Shown here: one piece after another, positions 41,667 to 49,839 of the stretch
Layout of the letters: each line of letters begins with the position of its first letter
Numbering within the stretch: position 1 is the first letter of the stretch
Assembly: GCA_021324675.1 (NCBI GenBank)
Contig: JAJPIR010000344.1
Location: forward strand, 1 to 54,326
DNA: 54,326 bases
DNA from: Actinomycetota bacterium
GTDB taxonomy: Bacteria; Actinomycetota; Actinomycetes; Mycobacteriales; Pseudonocardiaceae
Direction: 5' to 3'
Position numbers and translations under genes: made by a program
The notes under the pieces: generated by a model
The model's input: only the letters and a program-made list of their open reading frames with translations
Told to the model about the DNA's origin: nothing
Database searches by the model: none

Positions 41667-42326
41667 ATGAATCCACGACCACAGGTCATCCACCTCGGCG
41701 AGTTGTCGGCTCGGCTGCGCCATGCGGCCCGGCACCTGTTCGAAACGGTGCTGGCCCCGCTTGGTCTGTTCTGGCTGATGCTGACCCTCACCAACCTGAC
41801 CGGCGGTCTGATCGCCGCGTTGAGTTGGGGGGTCGGTGTGCTTCTGGGCCGGTTGCTGACCCGCACTCCGGTCCCTGCTGTGCTGTGGCTGACCACCGGG
41901 TTGCTGGTGATCCGCAGTGTCATCGGCTACACCACCGGCAGTGTGTTTCTGTACTTCCTGCAGCCCACCTTGCAGAACTTCGTGATCGCGTTCGTGCTGC
42001 TGGCCACCGTGGGCCTGCGTCGCCCGCTGATCGCCCGGCTTGCCGACGACTTCTGCGCCTTCCCCGTCGCTCTGACGAGCAACCTGAGGGTGCAGCGGTT
42101 CTTCCGGCGGGTGTCGTTGTTGTGGGCGATGGTCTTCCTGACCAATGGTGTGACGACGCTGTGGGTGCTCGCGCGGGCCACACTTGGCAACTTCCTCATG
42201 GTCACCACTGCGGGATCGTTTTCTCTGGTGGCAATCGCTGCGGGAGTATCCCTCCTGTGGTTCCGGCGTGAGCTGCGTTTCGAAGGCATTCGCCTGCGCT
42301 TCGGCCCCGCTGCCGCGGCCATCTGA
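41667..42326 (+). CDS. VC0807-type integral membrane protein
   Basis: The 219-residue protein has six hydrophobic segments and the pattern LAPLGLFWLMLTLTNLTGGL, LTTGLLVIRSVIGYTTGSVF and FLYFLQPTLQNFVIAFVLLA seen in the VC0807 family. Function is unknown. ATG 41667 lacks a clear Shine-Dalgarno sequence; TATACC upstream may be a -10. It is followed by the second twin-hairpin element. Confidence 0.75.
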   Translation: MNPRPQVIHLGELSARLRHAARHLFETVLAPLGLFWLMLTLTNLTGGLIAALSWGVGVLLGRLLTRTPVPAVLWLTTGLLVIRSVIGYTTGSVFLYFLQPTLQNFVIAFVLLATVGLRRPLIARLADDFCAFPVALTSNLRVQRFFRRVSLLWAMVFLTNGVTTLWVLARATLGNFLMVTTAGSFSLVAIAAGVSLLWFRRELRFEGIRLRFGPAAAAI

Positions 42327-42334
42327 CCGTGACC

Positions 42335-42402
42335 AAAACCGCAGTCTGGATGCAGACTGCGGTTTTTGAGGCTTCTCAAACAGCAGTCTGCATCCAGACT
42401 GC
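42335..42402. terminator. twin-hairpin terminator element, copy 2
   Basis: Hairpin 1: AAAACCGCAGTCTG with CAGACTGCGGTTTT (42335-42366), loop GATG. Hairpin 2: GCAGTCTG with CAGACTGC (42383-42402), loop CATC. The sequence and arrangement repeat copy 1 at 33523-33595. It starts nine bases after the VC0807-type gene and faces the SDR gene, so it may stop transcription both ways. Confidence 0.88.
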
Positions 42403-42420
42403 GGGCTTAAGCCGGGACCT

Positions 42421-42468
42421 GCGCACCCAGCTGGAAGCGCGCACTCAGCTGGAAGCGCGCACCCAGCA
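42421..42468. repeat. 18-bp tandem repeat after the SDR gene
   Basis: GCGCACCCAG then CTGGAAGC is repeated with an 18-bp period 2.7 times (42421-42438, 42439-42456, 42457-42468), eight bases beyond the SDR stop on the minus strand. Confidence 0.75.
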
Positions 42469-42475
42469 AGGATGC

Positions 42476-43210
42476 CTAGCCGAAGCGCTGCGCCAGGCGG
42501 TGAAACAGCTCTGGTGTCGCACCCCGGACCCGTGCGGCGACGCTCAGCCAGCGCGGCACGAAAACCTCCGCCTTCCCCTGCTCGAGCGCACCCATCAGGG
42601 CGGACGCGACGTCGGTGGTGTCAATCTGGCGGGGGAACTGCCGGTCATACGGCAGCCCACGGTGGTCGAAGAACGGGGTGCGCACCGCGCCGGGCAGCAC
42701 TGTTGTGACGCCGATTCCCTCGCCTGCCACCTCAAGGCGCACGCTGCCAGCGAAGGCCCGCAGCCCGGCCTTTGTCGCGGCGTAGACCGATTCTCCGCCG
42801 ACGCCCACCGCTGCGATAGACGACACGTACACCAGATGACCCCGCCCGCGAGCTCGCATCCCGGGCAGCGCGGCCCGGGTCAACCGCATCGGTGCGGTGA
42901 GGTTCAGCGTGACGAGCCGGTCGATGTCCGGCTGGTCCATCGTGGCCAGATCCCCCGCCCAGCCCACACCCGCCGAGTTCACCAGCAGGTCTACGTCAGC
43001 AGCCACGTCCGCCGCCCGGGTAAGGCCCTCGGGGGTGCACAGATCCGCCACGACAGCACGCGCACCGGTTCGGGATGCCACTGCATCCAGCCGGTTACCG
43101 TCCCGGCCGAGCAGCACCAGCCGGCAACCCGCTGCGGCGAGCTTGTCAGCGATGGCTGCGCCGATACCGGATGATCCGCCAGTGATCAGCGCCTGGCAGC
43201 TGGGCATCAT
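42476..43210 (-). CDS. short-chain dehydrogenase/reductase
   Basis: A classical SDR of 244 residues: cofactor motif TGGSSGIGAAIA, NSAGVG, catalytic Ser in VYVSSIAAVG, and YAATK. The acidic residue that would select NAD is not evident (LGRDGNRLD), so NADP is more likely. Its ATG overlaps the DMT stop by four bases, placing it last in the pucR-glycosyl/acyltransferase-DMT-SDR operon. A lipid or keto-acyl substrate is a guess from context. Confidence 0.92.
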   Translation of the reverse strand: MMPSCQALITGGSSGIGAAIADKLAAAGCRLVLLGRDGNRLDAVASRTGARAVVADLCTPEGLTRAADVAADVDLLVNSAGVGWAGDLATMDQPDIDRLVTLNLTAPMRLTRAALPGMRARGRGHLVYVSSIAAVGVGGESVYAATKAGLRAFAGSVRLEVAGEGIGVTTVLPGAVRTPFFDHRGLPYDRQFPRQIDTTDVASALMGALEQGKAEVFVPRWLSVAARVRGATPELFHRLAQRFG

Positions 43211-44139
43211 CCCCAGGCGACCCGGCTAGATCCGCGCTGCGGCGCTCGCTCAATCTCGCGACGCAGCTGGGTGCCGCGGTGGGCCAGCAGCGCGACACTG
43301 CCGATGATGACCAGCGCCGCGATCAGCTCACCGGCGAGCACGGCGGGCGAGGTGGCCACTTCCTCCCCCAGCCAGCACACCCCGATCGCGACGCCGACCA
43401 GCGGGTCCACGATCGTGATGATGGCCAGTGCCGGAGCAATCAGGGTGCCCTGCTGGAAGGTGTTCTGGCTGAGCAGGAAACCCAGCGGACCGACCACACA
43501 GACCACGTACAGCACCGGATGGCTGAACATTTCCGCGAAACCCCCGGACCGCAACTCGCCGGTGACCACCTTCATCAACCCAGCGGTCAGGCCGTAGAAC
43601 ACCCCGGTGGCTGCCGCGAGCGCGGCGACCCGCACGGATCCTTCGTAGCGGCTGGCCACCGCCAGGCACACCAGGACGGTGATGCCCAGCACGAGAGCCA
43701 GTGGCAGCAAGCCCCAGCCGTCCTGCTCAAGTTCGGTCGAACCACCAGTGGGCTGGGCCAGCACCAGGAACGCGGACAGCCCGGCCACGGCTCCCAGCGA
43801 TCCCAACACGACCAGGCGATCTACCTGGCGGTGCGCCAGCAAGGCGGAGAACACCGCGCCGAAGAGCACCCCGGTCACCAGCAACGGCTGCACCAGTACC
43901 AGCGGGCCATAGGCGAGGGCGACGAGCTGCAAACTGAGGCCCACGATGACTGTGCCGATCCCCAACACCCACGATGGACGGCGGACCAGTTCCAGCAGCA
44001 ACCTCGGGTCGAGGGTGCCGGTGGTCGGGACCTCCTTGGTGGCGCGCTGCTGGATCGCGCTGGCTAGCCCAAAGCTCGCTGCCCCGGCCACCGCGGCCGG
44101 CACCGCGACGAAGAACGTTGTCGACGCCGACTGCGACAC
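43207..44139 (-). CDS. DMT-superfamily transporter
   Basis: The 310-residue protein has nine or ten membrane helices and the same type of opening as the DMT protein at 37089 (AVAGAASFGLASAIQQRATK, then LAYGPLVLVQPLLVTGVLFG). Late helices show LLSQNTFQQGTLIAPALAII. It lies three bases after the glycosyl/acyltransferase fusion and overlaps the SDR, so it might export that operon's lipid or supply a precursor. The substrate is unknown. Confidence 0.85.
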   Translation of the reverse strand: MSQSASTTFFVAVPAAVAGAASFGLASAIQQRATKEVPTTGTLDPRLLLELVRRPSWVLGIGTVIVGLSLQLVALAYGPLVLVQPLLVTGVLFGAVFSALLAHRQVDRLVVLGSLGAVAGLSAFLVLAQPTGGSTELEQDGWGLLPLALVLGITVLVCLAVASRYEGSVRVAALAAATGVFYGLTAGLMKVVTGELRSGGFAEMFSHPVLYVVCVVGPLGFLLSQNTFQQGTLIAPALAIITIVDPLVGVAIGVCWLGEEVATSPAVLAGELIAALVIIGSVALLAHRGTQLRREIERAPQRGSSRVAWG

Positions 44140-44142
44140 GGC

Positions 44143-46620
44143 TCACTCCCGCGCTGTCGTGGGCACCTCGCGGGCGCCCCGTGGATGCGTTGTCAGGTCA
44201 TCGAAGACCTGACGTAGCGCGTTAGCGAACTGGTCCGCGCCGCGGACCAGCCCGGTGTCCGTGGTGACCCCGACACCGATCATGTCTCCCCAGGCCAAAA
44301 AACCCACCGCCAGCCCGACGCCATCTGCCAGTGGGAGCACCGGGAACACCGACTCCACCCGGATCCCCCAGATACAGTGTGCCTTTCGGGGCCCGGGCAA
44401 CACTGAGGCGATGAGGGTGAAAAAGCGACGCCCGTACACCGCGCGCACGAGTCGCGCGTGCAGCGGGGCGGGTAGCCGGCCCAGTGCGCGGACTACCGCT
44501 TGGGCGGCCACCGGCTGATCGGCACGCTCGCGTCTGGCCAGCTCGCCAGCCACCGCGACCATCCGCCAGGCCGGCGGCATCGGCCCGACCGGCAAGTCCA
44601 GTGCCACCGCCGCGGTGTGGTTGCCCTGGTAGGAGCGGTCTTGAGAGCTGGCCCGGCGCAGCGCCTGGGTGGTCTGCGGCACCATCACCCGCACCCGATC
44701 ATGCACCGCAGTGCCGGCCGGGTCGATCCGATGCAGCGCTTCACCAACCAGGGTCAGCAGCAGCGCGGTGGTGCTCACCCCATGGTCGCGAGCGGTGGAG
44801 CGCACCGTGGCCGCACGCAGGGCCACCGTCGCGTACTCCCGCCCCGCCGTGCTCGGCCCCGCCGGGCCGCCGTCCGGTGCGCGGCCTGCGGTGGCCAGAC
44901 TCATCAGCCCGCGGACCACCCGCCCGGTGCGGGTGACCCGGTTGCGCCAGCCGGCGCGGTACGCCTTCGGCGGTGGCTCAAGCGGCGCTGCGGCAGGCTC
45001 CTCGCTGTCAGACAGCAATGCGATGAGGGTGGCGGTCACGGCCAGCCCATCACCCAGGCTGTGATGCATCTTCGCCAGCACCGCGGTGCGCCCGGCGTCG
45101 GTGTCATGGACCAGCTGCAACTGCCAGGGAGGCCGGTCCATCGGCACCGGAGTGGAGAAGAACTCGCGCTTCGCCGCGGCGAAGGACATCCCGCCGGGGG
45201 TACTCGTGCCGACCGTCCGTGCCTGCACGTGAGCGTGCGGGTCGAAGTCGTCGGCGAGCAGCCAGCGCGGCTGCCGGTGGGGGCGCAGGTCCAGCCGGCG
45301 GCGGAGCATGGGCAAAGCCGGTACCCGCTCGGCGAAGCGCGTGATCAGGTGCTCCAAGGGCCGCGTGACCACACCATCGAGCAGCAGCACGGCGCCGACC
45401 TGCTGGGCCACGGCGGTGGCGGCGTGGGCGAAGAAAGCGTCCGGTGCCGCCAGTGGCCGGGCACCGTGGTGGCGGGGCAACGCCGGCAGCGCGGCGATAT
45501 CGCCATCCAGGTCCAGTGCACTGATGTGGGACAGCGCGCGTTGCTGCGCCTCAGCAAGCTGCGCAGGCTGGGCGATCAGCATGCGCAGCGTGCTGGTCAG
45601 CTCCGCGGGCCCCGGGCACAGTATCGCCAGCCCAGCAGCGGCCATCAGCGCCGCGTTGGCCTTGCCGTGCCCGGCGATCGGTTCGAACATCAACACTGCC
45701 CGGCCGCAGGCCACCGCCTCCAGTGCGGTTGCGCCGCCGGCATTGGTCACCACGACATCGGCCGCTGCGGTCAGATCCGGCATCTGATCCGTCCACCCCA
45801 GCGGGATGAGGCGCGGTACGGGCAGGGCCAGCCCCGCCATCGTGATCTTCCTGGCCTGCGCGGCCAACCGGGCGCGCAGGGCCTCGTTACGGCCGCAGGC
45901 GACCACAACGCAGACCTCCGGGCTGGCAGCCAGCGCGGCATCGACTGCCCGTTCCACCGAGCCGAATCCCAGGGAACCGCAGGACACCAGCACGATCAGC
46001 GCGTCGCCGGGTAACCCGCAGCGGCGCCTGGCGGTGCTGGGATCGGCCGGCGCGAACGCGGACACCACCGGAGGGGCGCCGACCGCACCGCGAGCGTCCG
46101 GCCGGGCCTGGTACATCGCGCGCAGGCTCGCCTCGCTAGCCACGTAGTGCTGGTCGATCTCGGAGTAGACCCAGAACGGGTGCGGTGCGAAATCGGAGAT
46201 GATCGCCGCGGCGGGCACGTTGAGACCGCCGTGGCGCCGCATCCAGTCCAGCCCTCCGGTGCCCAGCGGGTAGGTCGACACCACCAGGTCCGGCCGGTAT
46301 TCGGCGATGATCGGTGTCAGCCGGAGACCGCTCCACGCTCCGGTGAACCGGCAGGACGCCGTAGCGAACCATGGGTAGCGCCACAGCGCGCGGTAGAAGA
46401 AGTCGTAGAGCCACGGGGTGGTGTCCACGTTTACCCGGTAGATCCAGCGGAAGCCCGGGCCGACCCAGGAACCCATCCGGTCCAGGGTGTCCACCCGGCG
46501 GATCTGGCAGCCAGGCCACAGCCGGCGGGCTCGCTCTTCCACCGCTCGGGCCGTGGCGTTATGACCTTCGCCAATGTCGGCGCTGACCACCAGCAACCGT
46601 TCCGGTGCCTGCACCTTCAT
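44143..46620 (-). CDS. fusion of MGDG-synthase-like glycosyltransferase and WS/DGAT acyltransferase
   Basis: The 825-residue protein joins two lipid enzymes. Residues 1-375 match MGDG synthase/MurG-type GT28 glycosyltransferases: SADIGEGHNATARAVEE (about 14-30), VSTYPLGTGG, ISDFAPHPFWVYSEID and the sugar-nucleotide loop NAGGATALEAVACG (293-306). Residues 390-825 match wax ester synthase/diacylglycerol acyltransferases: DAFFAHAATAVAQQVG, the catalytic HHSLGDG (519-525, HHxxxDG) and a late PGPRKAHCIWG. Both halves look complete. It likely makes an acylated glycolipid on the membrane. It overlaps pucR by four bases and leads into a DMT gene three bases on. Confidence 0.88.
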   Translation of the reverse strand: MKVQAPERLLVVSADIGEGHNATARAVEERARRLWPGCQIRRVDTLDRMGSWVGPGFRWIYRVNVDTTPWLYDFFYRALWRYPWFATASCRFTGAWSGLRLTPIIAEYRPDLVVSTYPLGTGGLDWMRRHGGLNVPAAAIISDFAPHPFWVYSEIDQHYVASEASLRAMYQARPDARGAVGAPPVVSAFAPADPSTARRRCGLPGDALIVLVSCGSLGFGSVERAVDAALAASPEVCVVVACGRNEALRARLAAQARKITMAGLALPVPRLIPLGWTDQMPDLTAAADVVVTNAGGATALEAVACGRAVLMFEPIAGHGKANAALMAAAGLAILCPGPAELTSTLRMLIAQPAQLAEAQQRALSHISALDLDGDIAALPALPRHHGARPLAAPDAFFAHAATAVAQQVGAVLLLDGVVTRPLEHLITRFAERVPALPMLRRRLDLRPHRQPRWLLADDFDPHAHVQARTVGTSTPGGMSFAAAKREFFSTPVPMDRPPWQLQLVHDTDAGRTAVLAKMHHSLGDGLAVTATLIALLSDSEEPAAAPLEPPPKAYRAGWRNRVTRTGRVVRGLMSLATAGRAPDGGPAGPSTAGREYATVALRAATVRSTARDHGVSTTALLLTLVGEALHRIDPAGTAVHDRVRVMVPQTTQALRRASSQDRSYQGNHTAAVALDLPVGPMPPAWRMVAVAGELARRERADQPVAAQAVVRALGRLPAPLHARLVRAVYGRRFFTLIASVLPGPRKAHCIWGIRVESVFPVLPLADGVGLAVGFLAWGDMIGVGVTTDTGLVRGADQFANALRQVFDDLTTHPRGAREVPTTARE

Positions 46621-47831
46621 GGGGATTGCGCTAACGGGTCGGTTTCGGTCACCGCGGGGCCCCAGGCCAGCGCGAGCAGCAGCGCCGCCCGCGTTGCCGG
46701 ATCGTCCAGCGCGGCGCCGAACAGCTCACGCAACTGATCTAACCGGTAGCGCACAGTCTGTGGATGCACGTGCAGCTCGTCGGCCACCGCCTTGCGGTTG
46801 CCCATGTTCATCAGCCAGGACTTGAGCGTCTCGCACAGCCGGTCGCGGGTGCCCTCGCGTAGCGACGCAAGCGGGGCCAGGTACTGCTGGCGCAGCGCGG
46901 CCAGCAGCCGGTCGTCGCGGTGCACCAGCATCGCGTCGAGGTGCTCGTCGACGAACAGCGGATCATCTCCCAGCAGGTGCTTGAGGCGCAAAGCGTGCTC
47001 GGCAAGGCCGATGCTGGCTGGAAGCCGGTCCAACGGCACTGTCACACCGACCACAGCTCCCGCTCCGCGCAGCGCCGTGGCCAGCCGCTTGCGCCGCCCG
47101 GGACCCTCCGGGTCCGGCACGATGGTCACCAGCATCTCCGGCCGGTGCAGCTGCAGGCAGGACTCGTCCAAGCGGTCCAGCAGCACCCGTCCGACCTCGT
47201 TGTCCGGGTTGATCAGCACTACCGCGGCGTGGCGGGGCAGCGTCCACCCCGCGCGCGCCGCGGCGATGCGCAGGGCGGCGGTGTCGCAGCGGTCTGACAG
47301 CAGCAGTTCGGCCAGCTCCTGGCGTAGCTGTCCACGCGCGTCCTCTGCGCCGATCCGGGCCCGCTCGTAACCGCGCATCGACGACGCTGACAGCTGCTCC
47401 ACGGCAGCAAAGATCACCGCGGCCAACCCGGCGATGGTTTCGACCGGCACACCCAGGTGCAGCGCGGTGTCGGAGACATGGCGCCACGCCACCGCGGCAC
47501 CGGTCCGGTAGGCGGCCAGCAGGTGCGTCACGTCCTGCTGCTGTTCATAGTGGATACGGCCGATCTCTTCGAAGATGGCCTGCTCCACCCCGGATGCCAG
47601 CTGGGGCGCGATCATCGACGGGTCGCGCTCGGCCAAGCCGACCAGCCGGCCGATGAAGCCTTCTGACGCGGTAAGGACCTCGGCGAAATCCTCGGTGAGA
47701 AAGGCCGCGTAGTCGGGGCGTTGCTCGGCCAGCAGCTCCCGGACCTCAGCCAGAATGATCGGCAGGCGGGCTACAATCTCCGGCACCAGGTCGTCGAGCT
47801 CGATAGGGCGTCCTCCTTCAGCTGCGTGCAC
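46617..47831 (-). CDS. PucR-type transcriptional regulator
   Basis: The product (404 residues from GTG 47831) has an N-terminal helical domain, a central GGDEF-like PucR domain and the C-terminal helix-turn-helix RKAVADELHVHPQTVRYRLD. Two start sites compete: GTG 47831, with GGGGGAG eight bases upstream, and an ATC at 47804 that has AAGGAGG at ideal seven-base spacing and would give MELDDLVPEIVARLP. It is the first gene of the leftward operon and is divergent from hpnC, so it may govern both sides. Confidence 0.9.
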   Translation of the reverse strand: MHAAEGGRPIELDDLVPEIVARLPIILAEVRELLAEQRPDYAAFLTEDFAEVLTASEGFIGRLVGLAERDPSMIAPQLASGVEQAIFEEIGRIHYEQQQDVTHLLAAYRTGAAVAWRHVSDTALHLGVPVETIAGLAAVIFAAVEQLSASSMRGYERARIGAEDARGQLRQELAELLLSDRCDTAALRIAAARAGWTLPRHAAVVLINPDNEVGRVLLDRLDESCLQLHRPEMLVTIVPDPEGPGRRKRLATALRGAGAVVGVTVPLDRLPASIGLAEHALRLKHLLGDDPLFVDEHLDAMLVHRDDRLLAALRQQYLAPLASLREGTRDRLCETLKSWLMNMGNRKAVADELHVHPQTVRYRLDQLRELFGAALDDPATRAALLLALAWGPAVTETDPLAQSP

Positions 47832-47951
47832 TGCCGGGTCTCCCCCTCCACCATCGTCGTGCCAGGCCCCGCGTACCCCAATCACACTCAGCTGATGCTT
47901 ACTCGAATGTGACAATTCTAAGGGCGAAGAACTGTCCCGTCTGACGCAGAA
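47832..47951. promoter_or_regulatory. divergent pucR-hpnC control region
   Basis: The 120 bases between the two operons must contain both promoters. The sequence around TTACTCGAATGTGACAATTC is the most AT-rich part. I could not identify an unambiguous -10 or operator. Confidence 0.35.
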
Positions 47952-48911
47952 ATGTCGGCTAGGCGACCAGAAGATGTCGTCATGGCGGCGATCCCGGATG
48001 GGCCGGTTGCCCCGCAGTACCCGCCTGAGCAGGTGCTGGAGTGCAAGCGGCGCGCGGAGAACTTCCCTGTGGCGCTGCGCGTGCTGCCCCGCAAGCTGCG
48101 CACCGACCTGATCGCGGTGTATGGCGTGGTCCGGGTCATCGACGACCTCGGTGATTGCGCCCCCGGTGACCGGACTGCGCTGCTTGAGGCGTTCCGGGCG
48201 GACCTGGCGTCGGTGTGGGAAACCGGCCGGCCGCAACACCTGGTGCTGCAGCAACTGGTGCCCACGGTGGTGACGCGCGGGTTGGACCGGGAACCTTTCG
48301 ACCGGGTGGTGCAGGCCAACCTGCTCGACCAGCGGGTCCACCGGTATGCCACCTACGGCCAGCTCCGGGATTACTGCACCCTGTCGGCCGACCCCATCGG
48401 CCGGATCGTGCTGGCCCTGTTTGGCGTGGGCGATCCCGTCGCGATCGAGCTGTCCGACCGGGTCTGCACCGCCTTGCAGCTGATCGAGCACTGGCAAGAC
48501 ATCGCCGAGGACCGCCGGTCCGGCCGGGTGTACCTGCCGCAGGAAGATCTCACCGCTTACCGGGTCGTCGAAGCCGACCTCGACGCAACCGTGTCCTCCC
48601 CGGCGCTGCGGGCGCTGATGGCCTTCGAGATCACCCGCGCTGCAGAGCTGCTGGACTCGGGCGCCCCGCTGGTCAGGATGCTTCGCGGGTGGGCGCGGTT
48701 GGCCGTCGCCGGGTATGTGGCCGGTGGCCGCGCCGCCGTCGATGCTCTGCGTCGCTCCATCTCCGGCGGTACTGCCGACATCCTGGCCGGCCCACCACGT
48801 CCGCGCCGCCGCGACGCCTTGCGCCACCTGTTGGGGGCTCTTCAAGAGCCCCCAACCCGGCGTGGCGCGGTCTCTAACGCACACCAACCCGCAAGCGGGG
48901 AGGCCCAGTGA
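47952..48911 (+). CDS. hpnC: squalene synthase HpnC (hydroxysqualene synthase)
   Basis: HpnC converts presqualene diphosphate to hydroxysqualene in the three-enzyme squalene route. The 319-residue protein shows KRRAENFPVALRVLP, the first Asp-rich motif VVRVIDDLGD and the second region EHWQDIAEDRRSGRVYLPQE. The start is ATG 47952 or the in-frame ATG 47982; neither has a strong Shine-Dalgarno sequence. The last 25 or so residues (GALQEPPTRRGAVSNAHQPA) are encoded by a copy of the dispersed repeat and lie outside the enzyme core. It leads the hopanoid operon. Confidence 0.93.
   Translation: MSARRPEDVVMAAIPDGPVAPQYPPEQVLECKRRAENFPVALRVLPRKLRTDLIAVYGVVRVIDDLGDCAPGDRTALLEAFRADLASVWETGRPQHLVLQQLVPTVVTRGLDREPFDRVVQANLLDQRVHRYATYGQLRDYCTLSADPIGRIVLALFGVGDPVAIELSDRVCTALQLIEHWQDIAEDRRSGRVYLPQEDLTAYRVVEADLDATVSSPALRALMAFEITRAAELLDSGAPLVRMLRGWARLAVAGYVAGGRAAVDALRRSISGGTADILAGPPRPRRRDALRHLLGALQEPPTRRGAVSNAHQPASGEAQ
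48831..48902 (+). repeat. dispersed repeat copy D (full two-part element) at the hpnC 3' end
   Basis: The core GCTCTTCAAG, AGCCC, CCAACCC is at 48837-48858, inside a perfect inverted repeat with 12-bp arms TTGGGGGCTCTT and AAGAGCCCCCAA (48831-48855). After the same 11-base linker as in copy A, the second unit GTCTCTAACG, then ACCAACCCGC and GGGGAG, ends at 48902. Its GGGGAG(G) also provides the hpnD Shine-Dalgarno sequence. Confidence 0.8.
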
Positions 48912-48912
48912 G

Positions 48913-49839
48913 ATGACCAGTGTCGCCATCAGCGTCGAGGAGGCCTTCGATCGGTGCGAGTCGATCACCCGGACGGAGGCACGGAACTTCTACTACGGCA
49001 TCCGGCTGTTGCGCCCGCGCAAGCGGGCGGCGCTGTGCGCGGTGTACGCGCTGGCGCGGCGGATCGACGACGTCGGCGACGGCGACCTGCCCGCAGCGGA
49101 CAAACTCACCGCGTTGGGGCAGTTGCGCGCCGAGATAGCGGCTCTGCGGATTTCCGGTAACCATCGCGGCGCCGACCCGGTATTCACCGCCATCGCGGAC
49201 CTCACCGAGCGCTTGCCGCTGCCGCTGGGCGCCTTCGAGGAACTGGTCGACGGGGTCGAGATGGACGTGCGGGGGCGGCGTTACGCCACCTTCGACGAAC
49301 TGGTCCAGTATTGCCGGTGCGTAGCCGGCGCGATCGGGCGGCTATGCCTGGCGGTGTTCGGCACCCGGTCCGCCCCGGAGCCCGATCCGCGCGCCGCGGA
49401 GTACGCCGACGCGCTGGGTATCGCCTTGCAGCAGGTCAACATCCTGCGGGACATCCGGGAAGACCTCGGCAACGGCCGTATCTACCTGCCTCAGGAAGAC
49501 CTGGATCGTTTCGGTGTGCAGTTGGCACTGGACGATCAGGGCCGCCTGGTGGATACCGACCAGGGGCTGTCCAGGCTGATCCGCTTCAGCGCCAGCCGCG
49601 CATACCAGTGGTATGCCCAGGGACTCCGGTTGATCCCACTGCTGGATCGGCGCAGCGCAGCCTGCTGCACGGCAATGTCTGGGATCTACGTGCGGCTGCT
49701 CGAGCGCATCGTGGAGCAGCCTAGCTTGGTCTTCGACCGGCGGTTGTCTTTGTCCGGGTGGCAGAAAGCGGAGGTCGCCATGTGGGCCCTGGTGGGATCG
49801 TCACCGGTAGGATCGTCACCCTCGGGGGTGCCGGCATGA
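48913..49839 (+). CDS. hpnD: presqualene diphosphate synthase HpnD
   Basis: HpnD condenses two farnesyl diphosphates to presqualene diphosphate. The 308-residue product has TRTEARNFYYGIRLL, the first Asp-rich motif ARRIDDVGDGDL and the second NILRDIREDLGNGRIYLPQE. GGGGAGG (48897-48903) precedes ATG 48913. The tail has a repeated GSSPVGSSPSG encoded by a short direct repeat. The stop overlaps hpnE by four bases. Confidence 0.95.
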   Translation: MTSVAISVEEAFDRCESITRTEARNFYYGIRLLRPRKRAALCAVYALARRIDDVGDGDLPAADKLTALGQLRAEIAALRISGNHRGADPVFTAIADLTERLPLPLGAFEELVDGVEMDVRGRRYATFDELVQYCRCVAGAIGRLCLAVFGTRSAPEPDPRAAEYADALGIALQQVNILRDIREDLGNGRIYLPQEDLDRFGVQLALDDQGRLVDTDQGLSRLIRFSASRAYQWYAQGLRLIPLLDRRSAACCTAMSGIYVRLLERIVEQPSLVFDRRLSLSGWQKAEVAMWALVGSSPVGSSPSGVPA

